A program made the position numbers and the translations under genes. Under the pieces are notes generated by a model. It had not been told where the DNA came from. It was given only the letters and a program-made list of their open reading frames with translations, and ran no database searches. Shown here piece after piece: positions 24,723 through 32,377 of a DNA stretch of 64,000 nucleotides. Source of the DNA: JAHCIE01 sp034431435 (GTDB lineage Bacteria > Chloroflexota > Anaerolineae > Epilineales > JAHCIE01); NCBI GenBank assembly GCA_034431435.1, contig DAOUDG010000094.1, forward strand, positions 41,716-105,715. The letters are read 5' to 3'. Position 1 is the stretch's first letter, and each line of letters starts with the position of its first letter.

Positions 24723-25136
24723 TCAGAATTTCCGCGTGAGGGTCGGGATGTCGGCGACAGGGCGGAAACGCAGCGCCGACCACGTGTCGTCGATGGCGAT
24801 CTGCGTCACACCAGTCCACTGGTCGGCGGCAACCACGTCCCAACCGGCGTCACGGTGGATGTCGGTCTTGATGCCCGAACTTTTCTTGGGATAAGCCAAC
24901 CACATCAGGCCCCCGGGCTGGATAGCGGCGCGGGCCGTGGGCCATAGCCGCGCCAGGTCGGCCTGGCTGCCGACGAAGGCGTGGACGGCGTCATATGCGC
25001 CGTCAGGCGTCTCGGCCACGGTCGCATCGTCGGGGAGCGGAGTCAGGCGGGCGATGTAGCCGGCCGGCGCGTTGAGAACCAGGATGCGCTGGCCGGGCTT
25101 GACGAGGAGTTTCTTGAGCAGCGCAGCGTCCGCCAT
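24723..25136 (-). CDS. DUF3052-like small protein
   Basis: 137 residues: LLVKPGQRILVLNAPAGY, then DAVHAFVGSQADLARLW, GGLMWLAYPKKSSGIKTDI and a final TWSALRFRPV strand. This is the pattern of DUF3052 proteins, which look like a trimmed Rossmann fold related to methyltransferases without the SAM glycine loop. Starts with ATG after AGGAGA. It follows the hydrolase gene by nine bases and is probably in the same operon. Function unknown. Confidence 0.7.
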   Translation of the reverse strand: MADAALLKKLLVKPGQRILVLNAPAGYIARLTPLPDDATVAETPDGAYDAVHAFVGSQADLARLWPTARAAIQPGGLMWLAYPKKSSGIKTDIHRDAGWDVVAADQWTGVTQIAIDDTWSALRFRPVADIPTLTRKF

Positions 25137-25145
25137 CGATGTCTC

Positions 25146-26093
25146 CTACTCGGCCGCCAGGAAGTCGGCGGCCAGTGCGTTGAAGCGCTCGGCGTACTCG
25201 TCGTTGGGCAACAACCGCGCGTTGTCGAAAATCTCCAGCCGCGCCTCCGGCCGCAGCGCCAGGAAGGCCTCGGCATCGGTAACGGGGGTTGTGATGGCGT
25301 CGCGCCCCCAGACGAGAAGCGTGGGGTGGCTGACGCGGGGCCAGCTACTCTTGACGGAGCGATTGAGCGCGCCCCCGACGAAGGACGACGGCGCGTAGCG
25401 CGCCCCCGGCTGGTGGCTGGTGGCGTAATAGGCGTCGAGCATCGTGTCGGTGATGCAGGCGGGATCGTAGTAGGCCTGCCGGGCCAGGAAGTAGCGCAGG
25501 CAGGGTGGGCTGGCGAGCAGGTTGAAGGCGGTCGTGCCCAGGAAAGGCGAGGCGACGAAGCGACGCAGCCCGGCCTGCACCTCGTCTGGCTCTGACACAA
25601 GATGGGTCAGGCCGGTTGGCGCGATGAGAATGAGGCGGCGGAACAGGTCAGGCACGCGCGCCGCCACATCGATCACGTATGCCCCGGCCAGGGAACTGGC
25701 GATGACGTGGGCCGGCTCGCGCACCACGTCACGCATGAACGCCTCCAGGAGGTCGATGTAGACGCGCGCGGTGTACAGGATGGCGGGGCGATCGGACAGG
25801 CCAAAGCCCAGCCAGTCGGGCGCGTAGACCTGGAAATGTCTGGCCAGTGGCCCCATCTGTCGGCGCATCTCGTAGGATGACGCGCCGGCGTGGAAGCCGT
25901 GGAGAAGCACCAGGGGCGGGCCGTCGCCCAGCGTCTTGCAGAAGACAGACCCCAGCGGTGACGGCCAGTAGCGCGTCGCGCCGGGAACCTCACTCACCAG
26001 CGGCCCGGCCCGGCGGTCCTGGACGGCATTGAATAGCGCCATTCCGCCGACCACACCCAGCCCCAGGCCGAGGGCCGCGCCCAGTGCGCCCAT
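25146..26093 (-). CDS. Alpha/beta hydrolase, apparently without the catalytic histidine
   Basis: 315 residues. An N-terminal hydrophobic helix (about 3-22) is followed by an alpha/beta hydrolase fold: oxyanion segment LLHGFHAG, nucleophile elbow ASSLAGAY (serine in A-S-S-L-A), and the acid strand LLVWGRDAITTP. The last motif, usually GHLPxxExPE, reads RLLPNDEYAERFN, with no histidine at the expected place. It may be inactive or use another residue. It begins ten bases after the fni stop with GAGGAGG, so it is translated with fni. Substrate unknown. Confidence 0.78.
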   Translation of the reverse strand: MGALGAALGLGLGVVGGMALFNAVQDRRAGPLVSEVPGATRYWPSPLGSVFCKTLGDGPPLVLLHGFHAGASSYEMRRQMGPLARHFQVYAPDWLGFGLSDRPAILYTARVYIDLLEAFMRDVVREPAHVIASSLAGAYVIDVAARVPDLFRRLILIAPTGLTHLVSEPDEVQAGLRRFVASPFLGTTAFNLLASPPCLRYFLARQAYYDPACITDTMLDAYYATSHQPGARYAPSSFVGGALNRSVKSSWPRVSHPTLLVWGRDAITTPVTDAEAFLALRPEARLEIFDNARLLPNDEYAERFNALAADFLAAE

Positions 26094-26103
26094 GGTTCCC
26101 TCC

Positions 26104-27174
26104 TCAGCCCGACGCTTCGGCGCTACGGGCCATGATGATGGCCTCTTCGGGCGAGAGGCGACGCAGGTGAGACGTATGCCGCAGGGCGTCGATGTTGCCT
26201 GCGCCAATCAGGAACATGGCAATCTTAAGCTCACGGGCGATCTCCTCGGCTGTCGTCACCGCCGCCTCGGCTGAGACAGCAGCCGCCTTGAGGAAGGGCG
26301 AGGCCAGCCCGAACAGGTCCGCCCCCAGGGCCAGCGCCTTGGCCCCGTCCACTCCGCTGCGGATACCGCCGCTTGCCACAGTGGGCATATCCGGCGCGGC
26401 CTCCTTCACCATGCGCAGCGACTCCGTGGTCGGGATGCCCCAATCGGCGAAGCGGCGCGCGATGCGGCGCACATTCTCGTCGGGCGTCAGGCGTCGCTCG
26501 ACCTCGCTCCAGGATGTGCCGCCCGCGCCGGCCACGTCGAGGGCGGCCACCCCCACCCCGGCCAGGGCGCGCGCCACGTCCCCTGACAGGCCCCAACCGA
26601 CTTCCTTGACGATGACAGGCACGCTCAGGGCGCGCACCAGGTCGCCAATCTTGGCGATCAGCCCCGACCAATTGGTGTCGCCACCGTATTGAATGGCCTC
26701 TTGCAGGGGGTTGAGGTGCAGGATGAGGGCGTCGGCGCGCACCATATCCACCACGCGCCGGGCGTGGTCCAGGCCGTAGCCGTAGTTCAACTGCACCGCG
26801 CCGAGATTGGCGAAGATGACGGCCTGTGGCGCGCGCTCGCGGGCCACGGCGAAGGTGGCCACCACTTCGGGCTGCTCCAGACCGGCCCGCTGCGAGCCGA
26901 GGCCCATGGCGATACCGGCCGCCTGGGCGGCCTCGGCGAGGTTGGCGTTGATGAGCCGCGCCCGCTCGGTGCCGCCGGTCATGGACGAGATGAGCAGCGG
27001 GACGCGCAGCGAGTGGCCCAGGAAGGTGGTCGCCGTATCGACGGCGGCCAGGTCCAGCTCGGGCAACGCCTGATGGACAAAGGCGTAGCGCTCGAAGCCG
27101 GTGGTCAGATTGGGGAATTGAACGTTGTCTTCGAGATTGACACGCAAGTGCTCCAGTTTACGCTGGGAATGCAT
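26104..27174 (-). CDS. fni: Isopentenyl-diphosphate delta-isomerase, type 2 (FMN-dependent)
   Basis: 356 residues from ATG at 27174. The family start RKLEHL, the FMN/substrate segments SSMTGG, GLGSQRAGL, QLNYGYG, HLNPLQEAIQYGGDTNWSG and VKEVGWGLS, and the phosphate loop ASGGIRSG are all present. It interconverts IPP and DMAPP for isoprenoid synthesis. A longer frame begins at GTG 27273, also downstream of the predicted transcript start, but family alignment favours the ATG. Confidence 0.94.
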   Translation of the reverse strand: MHSQRKLEHLRVNLEDNVQFPNLTTGFERYAFVHQALPELDLAAVDTATTFLGHSLRVPLLISSMTGGTERARLINANLAEAAQAAGIAMGLGSQRAGLEQPEVVATFAVARERAPQAVIFANLGAVQLNYGYGLDHARRVVDMVRADALILHLNPLQEAIQYGGDTNWSGLIAKIGDLVRALSVPVIVKEVGWGLSGDVARALAGVGVAALDVAGAGGTSWSEVERRLTPDENVRRIARRFADWGIPTTESLRMVKEAAPDMPTVASGGIRSGVDGAKALALGADLFGLASPFLKAAAVSAEAAVTTAEEIARELKIAMFLIGAGNIDALRHTSHLRRLSPEEAIIMARSAEASG

Positions 27175-27297
27175 AGGAACCTGCTCAGCCGCCAGAGCGG
27201 CGCTGTGTTTCTGAATCAATCGCTGGCGCGGGCGTAACTCCGTTGCGGGCAAGGGGTTACATTCAGCAGCCACGTGGGTTCGGGGCGCACATCTGAA

Positions 27298-27326
27298 ATG
27301 GTAGCCCTGCCCCTGGCCGTTGTCAA
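27298..27326 (-). promoter_or_regulatory. Sigma-70 promoter of fni
   Basis: TTGACA (27326-27321), 17-base spacer, TACCAT (27303-27298) on the minus strand, about 120 bases upstream of the fni ATG. Confidence 0.65.
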
Positions 27327-27369
27327 TCGCTCGCAGATTGCCTTCATGGCAGCAGCGATAGTCGATGCG

Positions 27370-27398
27370 TTGACATTCACCGGCGGCGTGGCTATACT
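27370..27398 (+). promoter_or_regulatory. Sigma-70 promoter of the acyl carrier protein gene
   Basis: TTGACA, 17-base spacer, TATACT; the predicted start is about 40 bases before the ATG at 27445. Divergent to the fni promoter with 43 bases between the -35 boxes. Confidence 0.8.
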
Positions 27399-27444
27399 TG
27401 CCCTGATCCCGCGAGCCATACTACAGACATGGGGGTTCCCACGA

Positions 27445-27687
27445 ATGGACAATTCCATCTTCGAGCGCGTCCGCGACATCATTGTCGATCAGCTTGGCGT
27501 CAGCGCCGACGCTGTTGTTCCCGCTGCTCGCTTCCGCGAAGACCTGCACGCCGACTCGCTCGACCTGGTAGAGCTTATCATGCGCTTCGAGGAGGAGTTT
27601 GGTGGTGAGATCTCGGACAAGGAAGCCGAGGGCATCACCACTGTCGGAGAGGCCGTGGCGTATCTACAGTCGCATCAGGCGGCGTAG
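27445..27687 (+). CDS. acpP: Acyl carrier protein
   Basis: 80 residues with the phosphopantetheine attachment serine S38 in DLHADSLDLVELIM, typical of fatty-acid ACPs. Cytoplasmic. The longer open frame upstream contains the promoter and is not coding. It stands alone, without fab genes next to it, divergent from fni. Confidence 0.93.
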   Translation: MDNSIFERVRDIIVDQLGVSADAVVPAARFREDLHADSLDLVELIMRFEEEFGGEISDKEAEGITTVGEAVAYLQSHQAA

Positions 27688-27717
27688 CGGGACAGGCGAC
27701 AGCCGATAGGTTTGGCC

Positions 27718-27779
27718 CAGGCACATACCCCGTTCCGCTCATCCTCGGCCAGTAGGATGGGTGTCTGGGTGTGTGCCTG
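27718..27779 (+). promoter_or_regulatory. Two-tier RNA hairpin between acpP and mobA
   Basis: CAGGCACATACCC (27718-27730) pairs with GGGTGTGTGCCTG (27767-27779) with one wobble, enclosing CATCCT/AGGATG (27740-27745 with 27754-27759). No T-run follows. It may end the acpP transcript or form a leader structure of mobA; it does not contain the conserved Moco-RNA core that I know of. Confidence 0.45.
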
Positions 27780-27818
27780 ATTCAATCCGGCGGCCGCTCA
27801 GGTGTTGCGGAGTGGAGT

Positions 27819-28463
27819 ATGCCTGTCTCGGGAATCATCCTGGTGGGGGGGGGCAGTCGCCGCATGGGGCAGGACAAGGCCTTGCTGCCCGTGGGCAAGC
27901 AGCGCCTGATAGATCGCGTTGCCAGTCGGCTGGGCGAAGTGGCCGATGATCTGCTGGTGGTGGGACGCGACGCCGATCGCTACCGCAGCCCTCACTGGCG
28001 GGTCGTGCACGATGCCTTCCCGGGCGCTGGTTCCCTGGGCGGCCTGTACAGCGGCTTGCAGGCGGCGCGCCATCCCTACGCCGTCGCTGTCGCTGTCGAT
28101 ATGCCCTTCCTCAACCCCGACCTGCTGAGGTATCTGATTCGCGTGGGGCGCGACTGGGATGCCACGGTGCCGCAGGTCAACCCGTTCGGCCTGACGGCCC
28201 ACCCCGGCCGCGACGGCCACACGCCGACCGCGAGAGACGCCGACTTGCAGCCGTTGCATGCTGTCTATCATCGCCGCGTCGCCATCGCGATTCGCGAGTG
28301 TATTCGCCAGGCTGATCTGCGCATGATCAGCTTCCTGCCGCTGGTGCGGGTCCGTCTCGTCAGCGGCGAGGAGACCGCTCGCTACGACGCCGAGGGCCTG
28401 TCGTTCTTCAATGCCAACACGCCGGATGACTGGCGCGCGGTTCAGGAGCGCCTGAATGACTGA
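27819..28463 (+). CDS. mobA: Molybdenum cofactor guanylyltransferase
   Basis: 214 residues. Nucleotidyltransferase start LVGGGSRRMGQDKALLP, then PGAGSLGGLYSGL and the metal-binding AVDMPFLNPD. It attaches GMP to molybdopterin for use in DMSO-reductase-type enzymes such as formate dehydrogenase. The ATG at 27819 is chosen by the conserved start of the family. It overlaps fdhD by eight bases, linking the two functions. Confidence 0.9.
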   Translation: MPVSGIILVGGGSRRMGQDKALLPVGKQRLIDRVASRLGEVADDLLVVGRDADRYRSPHWRVVHDAFPGAGSLGGLYSGLQAARHPYAVAVAVDMPFLNPDLLRYLIRVGRDWDATVPQVNPFGLTAHPGRDGHTPTARDADLQPLHAVYHRRVAIAIRECIRQADLRMISFLPLVRVRLVSGEETARYDAEGLSFFNANTPDDWRAVQERLND

Positions 28464-29331
28464 GGCGACGGTCCGCTGGCAGCATGTTCAGTGTGATGAG
28501 CATGGCGGCGTTGAGGCGATCGAGGGCGCGGTCATCAATGAGGCGAAGTGGCGGCTGTACGTGAATCGCCGCCACCTTGTCAGCTTTATGTGCACCCCCA
28601 CTGATCTCCACGAGTTGGCGGTGGGTTTCCTCCTGGGCGAGGACCTGATAGGCGGCCTGGCCGACATCATCTCGCTCAAGGTCTACGAGGGTGAACATCG
28701 CGTCTACTGGTATATGCCCGAACTGGGCATGGATGGCGTGCTGACGATGCAGGTATGCGAGGAGTCGGTGGGGGCCATCGACGTTCGGCTGACCCACCCG
28801 CTGCCCGATGATCTGCCGCCGGAGACGCTGACGAGCGGGTGTGGCGGCGGCGTGACTTTCCGCGACCTGGAGCAGGCGGGCCGACCGCTTGTCTCGCCGT
28901 TGACGGCCACGCCCGCGCAGCTGATGGACCTGGTGCGTCAACTCAACGACCGCGCCATCCTCTACCGCGAGGTGCGAGGAGTCCACACCAGCGCCCTGGC
29001 CGACCCGACGTGCCTGCTGGTAGTAAAAGAGGACGTTGGGCGTCACAACACCCTGGACAAGATTCGCGGTGCGGCGCTGCTGGCCGGACTACCCACGCAG
29101 GATCGCATCCTGGTGACGACGGGGCGCGTCTCGTCGGAGATGATGACCAAAGCGGTGCGCATGGGGACGCCCATTGTGGTCTCCCGCACCTCGCCTACGG
29201 CGTTGTCGGTCCGCCTTGCGAACGCCTGGGGCATTACCCTGGTCGGCTACGCCCGTGGCCGCCGCCTGAGCGCGTACACCCACACGCAACGACTCGGCGT
29301 CGCCCTCCCCTCGCCCGTACCCAAGGACTGA
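28456..29331 (+). CDS. fdhD: Formate dehydrogenase accessory sulfurtransferase
   Basis: 291 residues. Family motifs ELAVGFLLGE, the catalytic cysteine C129 in TSGCGGG, REVRGVHTSAL and KEDVGRHNTLDK, and TTGRVSSEM. FdhD passes sulfur from cysteine desulfurase to the bis-MGD cofactor of formate dehydrogenase. Only one cysteine is in the loop where E. coli has CxxC. No formate dehydrogenase subunit is in the window. Confidence 0.94.
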   Translation: MTEATVRWQHVQCDEHGGVEAIEGAVINEAKWRLYVNRRHLVSFMCTPTDLHELAVGFLLGEDLIGGLADIISLKVYEGEHRVYWYMPELGMDGVLTMQVCEESVGAIDVRLTHPLPDDLPPETLTSGCGGGVTFRDLEQAGRPLVSPLTATPAQLMDLVRQLNDRAILYREVRGVHTSALADPTCLLVVKEDVGRHNTLDKIRGAALLAGLPTQDRILVTTGRVSSEMMTKAVRMGTPIVVSRTSPTALSVRLANAWGITLVGYARGRRLSAYTHTQRLGVALPSPVPKD

Positions 29332-29428
29332 GGTTGTGCGTTAGACACGCGGAAATGATTGTGGCGGCCCAACGCGGCGCGCCTCACCCGCACGTACCCC
29401 ATTATGGCCCATTGCTGAAAGGTTGTTC

Positions 29429-30109
29429 ATGCGCGTCCCCCCGGTTGCCCTGGCCCTGAGCGCCGCCCTGATTCTCATCGTTGTCCTTGCCGGCTGTCGC
29501 GTCTTTCCCGATGCCACGGTCACGTATCGCCCGCGCGCGACCCCGACCGCCCCGCCCTCGTTCGGGCAGGCTCTGTATGTGGAACGCTGCGTCCTGTGTC
29601 ATGGTGCACGCGGTGAGGGGCAGGGTAAGGTTGGGCCGTCCCTGTCCAGCCAGGAGTTGCTGACCACGGTGACCGATGAATTCCTGCACGCTGCCATCGC
29701 CAGGGGGCGGGTGGGCACGACCATGTCGGCCTGGGAAGAGAATGGCATGACTCCAGCCCAGATCGACTCCCTCGTGCAGTATATCCGGCGCTGGCAAACC
29801 CAGCCCAATGTCGTTCTCGACGCCAGGCCTGCCGTCGGTGACAGGGCGCGCGGCCAGGAACTGTACACCCAATTCTGCGTAACATGCCACGGGCCGGACG
29901 GCCTGACGGGCGGCAGACTCACCCTGGAAGGCACGTCCATCGGCCACCCCGAGTTCCTGGCTACGGCGTCGGACGCCTTCATCGCCTATGCCATCGCCCA
30001 CGGCCGCAGCGGAACGACCATGATTCCCTATGCCAGCGAACGCGGCGGGACGCTAGACGCCCAGCAGATCGCGGATATTGTAGCCTACATGCGGAGTTGG
30101 CCCCACTAG
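29429..30109 (+). CDS. Dihaem cytochrome c lipoprotein
   Basis: 226 residues. A lipoprotein signal with lipobox LAGC (C23), then two cytochrome c domains with haem sites CVLCH (54-58) and CVTCH (150-154). Candidate distal methionines are in TTMSAW and TTMIPY. It would be anchored by lipid outside the cell membrane and transfer electrons to or from a membrane complex. The start is the ATG at 29429. Its stop overlaps the trpA stop region on the other strand. Confidence 0.9.
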   Translation: MRVPPVALALSAALILIVVLAGCRVFPDATVTYRPRATPTAPPSFGQALYVERCVLCHGARGEGQGKVGPSLSSQELLTTVTDEFLHAAIARGRVGTTMSAWEENGMTPAQIDSLVQYIRRWQTQPNVVLDARPAVGDRARGQELYTQFCVTCHGPDGLTGGRLTLEGTSIGHPEFLATASDAFIAYAIAHGRSGTTMIPYASERGGTLDAQQIADIVAYMRSWPH

Positions 30110-30912
30110 GTTGCGCTGGTTACCGCGTCGATGCCGCCTCGCAACTCGCTCACGAACTGCGCCACCTCCGTAGCGGGGTCGGTGGCGCGGTCCGCGACCC
30201 GCACCACCGCGCTACCGACGATGACGCCATCGGCGATGCGGGCGACACGCCCCGCCTGAGCCGCGTCGCCAATACCGAAGCCCACGGCCAGCGGCAGGTC
30301 GGTCGCCGCGCGCACCCGCTCGACGAACGCCTCTAGCGCCACGGGTAGACTGTTGCGCGCGCCCGTTACTCCCACCAGCGATACCAGGTAGATGAAGCCC
30401 GATGCCCGCTCGGCCACGAGACGTACCCGCGCATTGGTGCTGGTCGGCGCGAGCATGAAGATCAGGTCGACGTCGTGGGCGCGCGCGGCGGCGACCAGGT
30501 CGTCGGCCTCTTCAGGCGGCAGGTCGGGCACGATCAGTCCGTCCACGCCTGCGGCGGCGGCCTCAGCGCAGAAGCGATTCAGCCCACGCTGGAACACCGG
30601 GTTGTAGTAGCCCATCAAGGTGAACGGGGCGGTGACGCCGCGCTCACGCAGGGCGCGTGCCTGGGCGAAGCATTGCTCGACGCGCGTTCCGTGCTCCAGG
30701 GCGCGCTGGGTGGCGGCCTGAATGGTCGCGCCGTCGGCGAGGGGGTCCGAGAAGGGTACGCCCAACTCGAACAGGTCGGCGCCGGCCGCCTCGGCCGCGG
30801 GAACAATGTCCAGCAGCGCATCGGCCGACGGGTGGCCGACACACAGGTAGGGCATGAGAGCGACGCGACTCTCGCTCGCCAGGCGGGCGAAGGTCGCCTG
30901 TAGGCGCGACAT
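30106..30912 (-). CDS. trpA: Tryptophan synthase alpha chain
   Basis: 268 residues. Catalytic acids in FELGVPFSDPLADG, then LMGYYNP, GLIVPDLPPEEA, and SLVGVTGAR with the phosphate site VGFGIG. It cleaves indole-glycerol phosphate for TrpB. The ATG at 30912 shares one base with the TAA of the rhodanese frame (TAATG), evidence that the rhodanese frame is translated through to that stop. Last gene of the trp operon. Confidence 0.95.
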   Translation of the reverse strand: MSRLQATFARLASESRVALMPYLCVGHPSADALLDIVPAAEAAGADLFELGVPFSDPLADGATIQAATQRALEHGTRVEQCFAQARALRERGVTAPFTLMGYYNPVFQRGLNRFCAEAAAAGVDGLIVPDLPPEEADDLVAAARAHDVDLIFMLAPTSTNARVRLVAERASGFIYLVSLVGVTGARNSLPVALEAFVERVRAATDLPLAVGFGIGDAAQAGRVARIADGVIVGSAVVRVADRATDPATEVAQFVSELRGGIDAVTSAT

Positions 30913-31424
30913 TACTTCTTCTCCGTGGGGTTGCCAGCGTTCGTCCACGCCGCATAGCCACCCAGCAGCGCACTCACATTCGTGAAACCTCGGTCCTGCA
31001 GTTGACGCGCCGCACCGGCGCTGGTCTCCTCGCGCGGTCAGGTACAATAGGTGATGATCTCGGCGTTCTGCGGCAACTCGCTGAAGCGGTTGGGTACGTC
31101 CGGCAGTGGCATGTTCACCGCGCCGGGAATGTGCGACTCGCTGAATTCCTGGGGCGAGCGTGTGTCGACGAACACGACCCCCGGCTGTCCTAATTTCGCC
31201 TGCGCGTCGGCCACCGCGACACGTGGAATCTCAGGGTTGGGTTGGGTGCGAATCGGGTCCGTGGTCGCGGCAGGCGCGCTTGCCTGGCGGGTCACAATCA
31301 GGGCGAGAATGATGGCTCCGACCAGGGCGACGCCGCCGATGGTGAGCCACGTGCCCAGATTGGACTGGTTCGCGTTGGCCTGAGCGCTGCGCCCCTTGCG
31401 GCGGTACTCGGCTCGTTTACTCAT
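30912..31424 (-). CDS. Membrane-anchored rhodanese with in-frame TGA (selenocysteine candidate)
   Basis: 170 codons if the TGA at 31038-31040 is read through. A membrane helix lies at about 26-45 and a rhodanese domain at about 66-165. The active-site loop reads TYCT, TGA, PREETSA; homologues that I know carry cysteine there (YCxCP). After the TGA the frame continues with well-conserved rhodanese sequence (QLQDRGFTNVSALLGGY) for 40 codons to a TAA that overlaps trpA. A GC-rich hairpin with a GGU loop starts 16 bases after the TGA. This fits selenocysteine insertion; a nonsense mutation or sequencing error is the alternative, in which case the protein ends after residue 128. Confidence 0.6.
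31007..31021 (-). promoter_or_regulatory. SECIS-like hairpin downstream of the rhodanese TGA
   Basis: On the minus strand GCGCC-GGTGC-GGCGC forms a 5-bp stem and 5-nt loop beginning GGU, starting 16 bases after the TGA. Bacterial SECIS elements sit at this distance and need G and U in the apical loop. The stem is short. Confidence 0.4.
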
Positions 31425-31433
31425 GTGGTCTCC

Positions 31434-32270
31434 TTACCTCAAATCTACGATATGCTCGACCGATGGCCCCGTCGATACCAGAACGACGGGCAGATCGAGG
31501 AGGGTCTGCACCCGATCGATGAAGTCGCGGGCTTCGTTGGGCAGGTGACTGCGACGCTGTATCCCCTGGGCCCGAGACAGCCGGGCTTCCAGGTTGCTGA
31601 GGACGATGCCTGTCGCACCGTTGGCGATGACGGCGGCGCGCGCCAGCGCCGCGTCAAAGTCGGCCGGCAGAGGGTCGCGCCCGATGGGCGTCTCCGTGGC
31701 GTCGCCTGCCCTCGGCATGAGCGCGGTGAGGACCAGGTAGACGTCGGTTACCAGCGTTGGACCGACGCCCGTGTCCACGCACGCCTGCTGAGCGGTGGTG
31801 TCTCGCGGGGCCGCATTGTCGGCTGTGCTGTATAGGGGTGAGCGGCTGAAGCCGCCATCGGCCTCAATGAGGGCCGAGCGCCCACCGCGCACGGCGACGT
31901 TGAACTCCAGGGGTACATCTGTCAGGAACGGCTCCAGGGCGGCGATGTCGGCGGCGCGCTTGCGACCCTCCCCCACCCGACAGAAGCGGTCGATGCCAAC
32001 GCGGTCGGCGACGCCGAGACGCTCGATCTCGTCCAGCAGGTCGCCTGCATTCATGGTGGCGCCCGGCCCCACGAGCAGCCGCGTGTCAGGCTGGACGAAG
32101 GCGCACGACAGCCAGTTGGTCGTGCGGGGCTGGCCGTTCCACTCGATGGTGTGGGCGGTCGCGCCGGCGGCGCGGGCCGCCAGCATAATCTGGTCGGCCA
32201 GGGCCAGGTAGGCGGCTACCTTGCCTTTCGGCTCGCCGCCCTGCCCGCCGACGATGATAGTGAGGCTCAT
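31434..32270 (-). CDS. Adenylosuccinate synthetase-like (PurA fold) protein
   Basis: 278 residues, much shorter than the usual 420-430 of PurA. The start IIVGGQGGEPKGKVAAYLAL resembles the PurA loop GGQWGDEGKGK but lacks the catalytic aspartate in its usual setting. LLVGPGATMNAGDLLDEIERL, DRVGID and a GVGPTLVTDVYL segment also match the PurA order. It is probably a nucleotide-binding ligase with another substrate. It lies inside the trp operon, ten bases before the rhodanese gene. Confidence 0.6.
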   Translation of the reverse strand: MSLTIIVGGQGGEPKGKVAAYLALADQIMLAARAAGATAHTIEWNGQPRTTNWLSCAFVQPDTRLLVGPGATMNAGDLLDEIERLGVADRVGIDRFCRVGEGRKRAADIAALEPFLTDVPLEFNVAVRGGRSALIEADGGFSRSPLYSTADNAAPRDTTAQQACVDTGVGPTLVTDVYLVLTALMPRAGDATETPIGRDPLPADFDAALARAAVIANGATGIVLSNLEARLSRAQGIQRRSHLPNEARDFIDRVQTLLDLPVVLVSTGPSVEHIVDLR

Positions 32271-32337
32271 ACGCTGTCTCGCATTTGCTGCCCCGCTCGC
32301 CGCTTACGCAGGATGGTGACATCCCGCGCTCTCGGGG

Positions 32338-32358
32338 CGGCGGATGGCCCATCCGCCG
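32338..32358 (-). terminator. Hairpin after the CPBP protease gene
   Basis: A perfect 10-bp inverted repeat (CGGCGGATGG/CCATCCGCCG) with one central base lies 20 bases after the gene end. No T-run follows, so it may only reduce readthrough into the PurA-like gene. A second, imperfect hairpin (GGATGGTGACATCC) lies next to it at about 32312-32325. Confidence 0.45.
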
Positions 32359-32377
32359 GGAGCGGGAGCGGGAAGTA

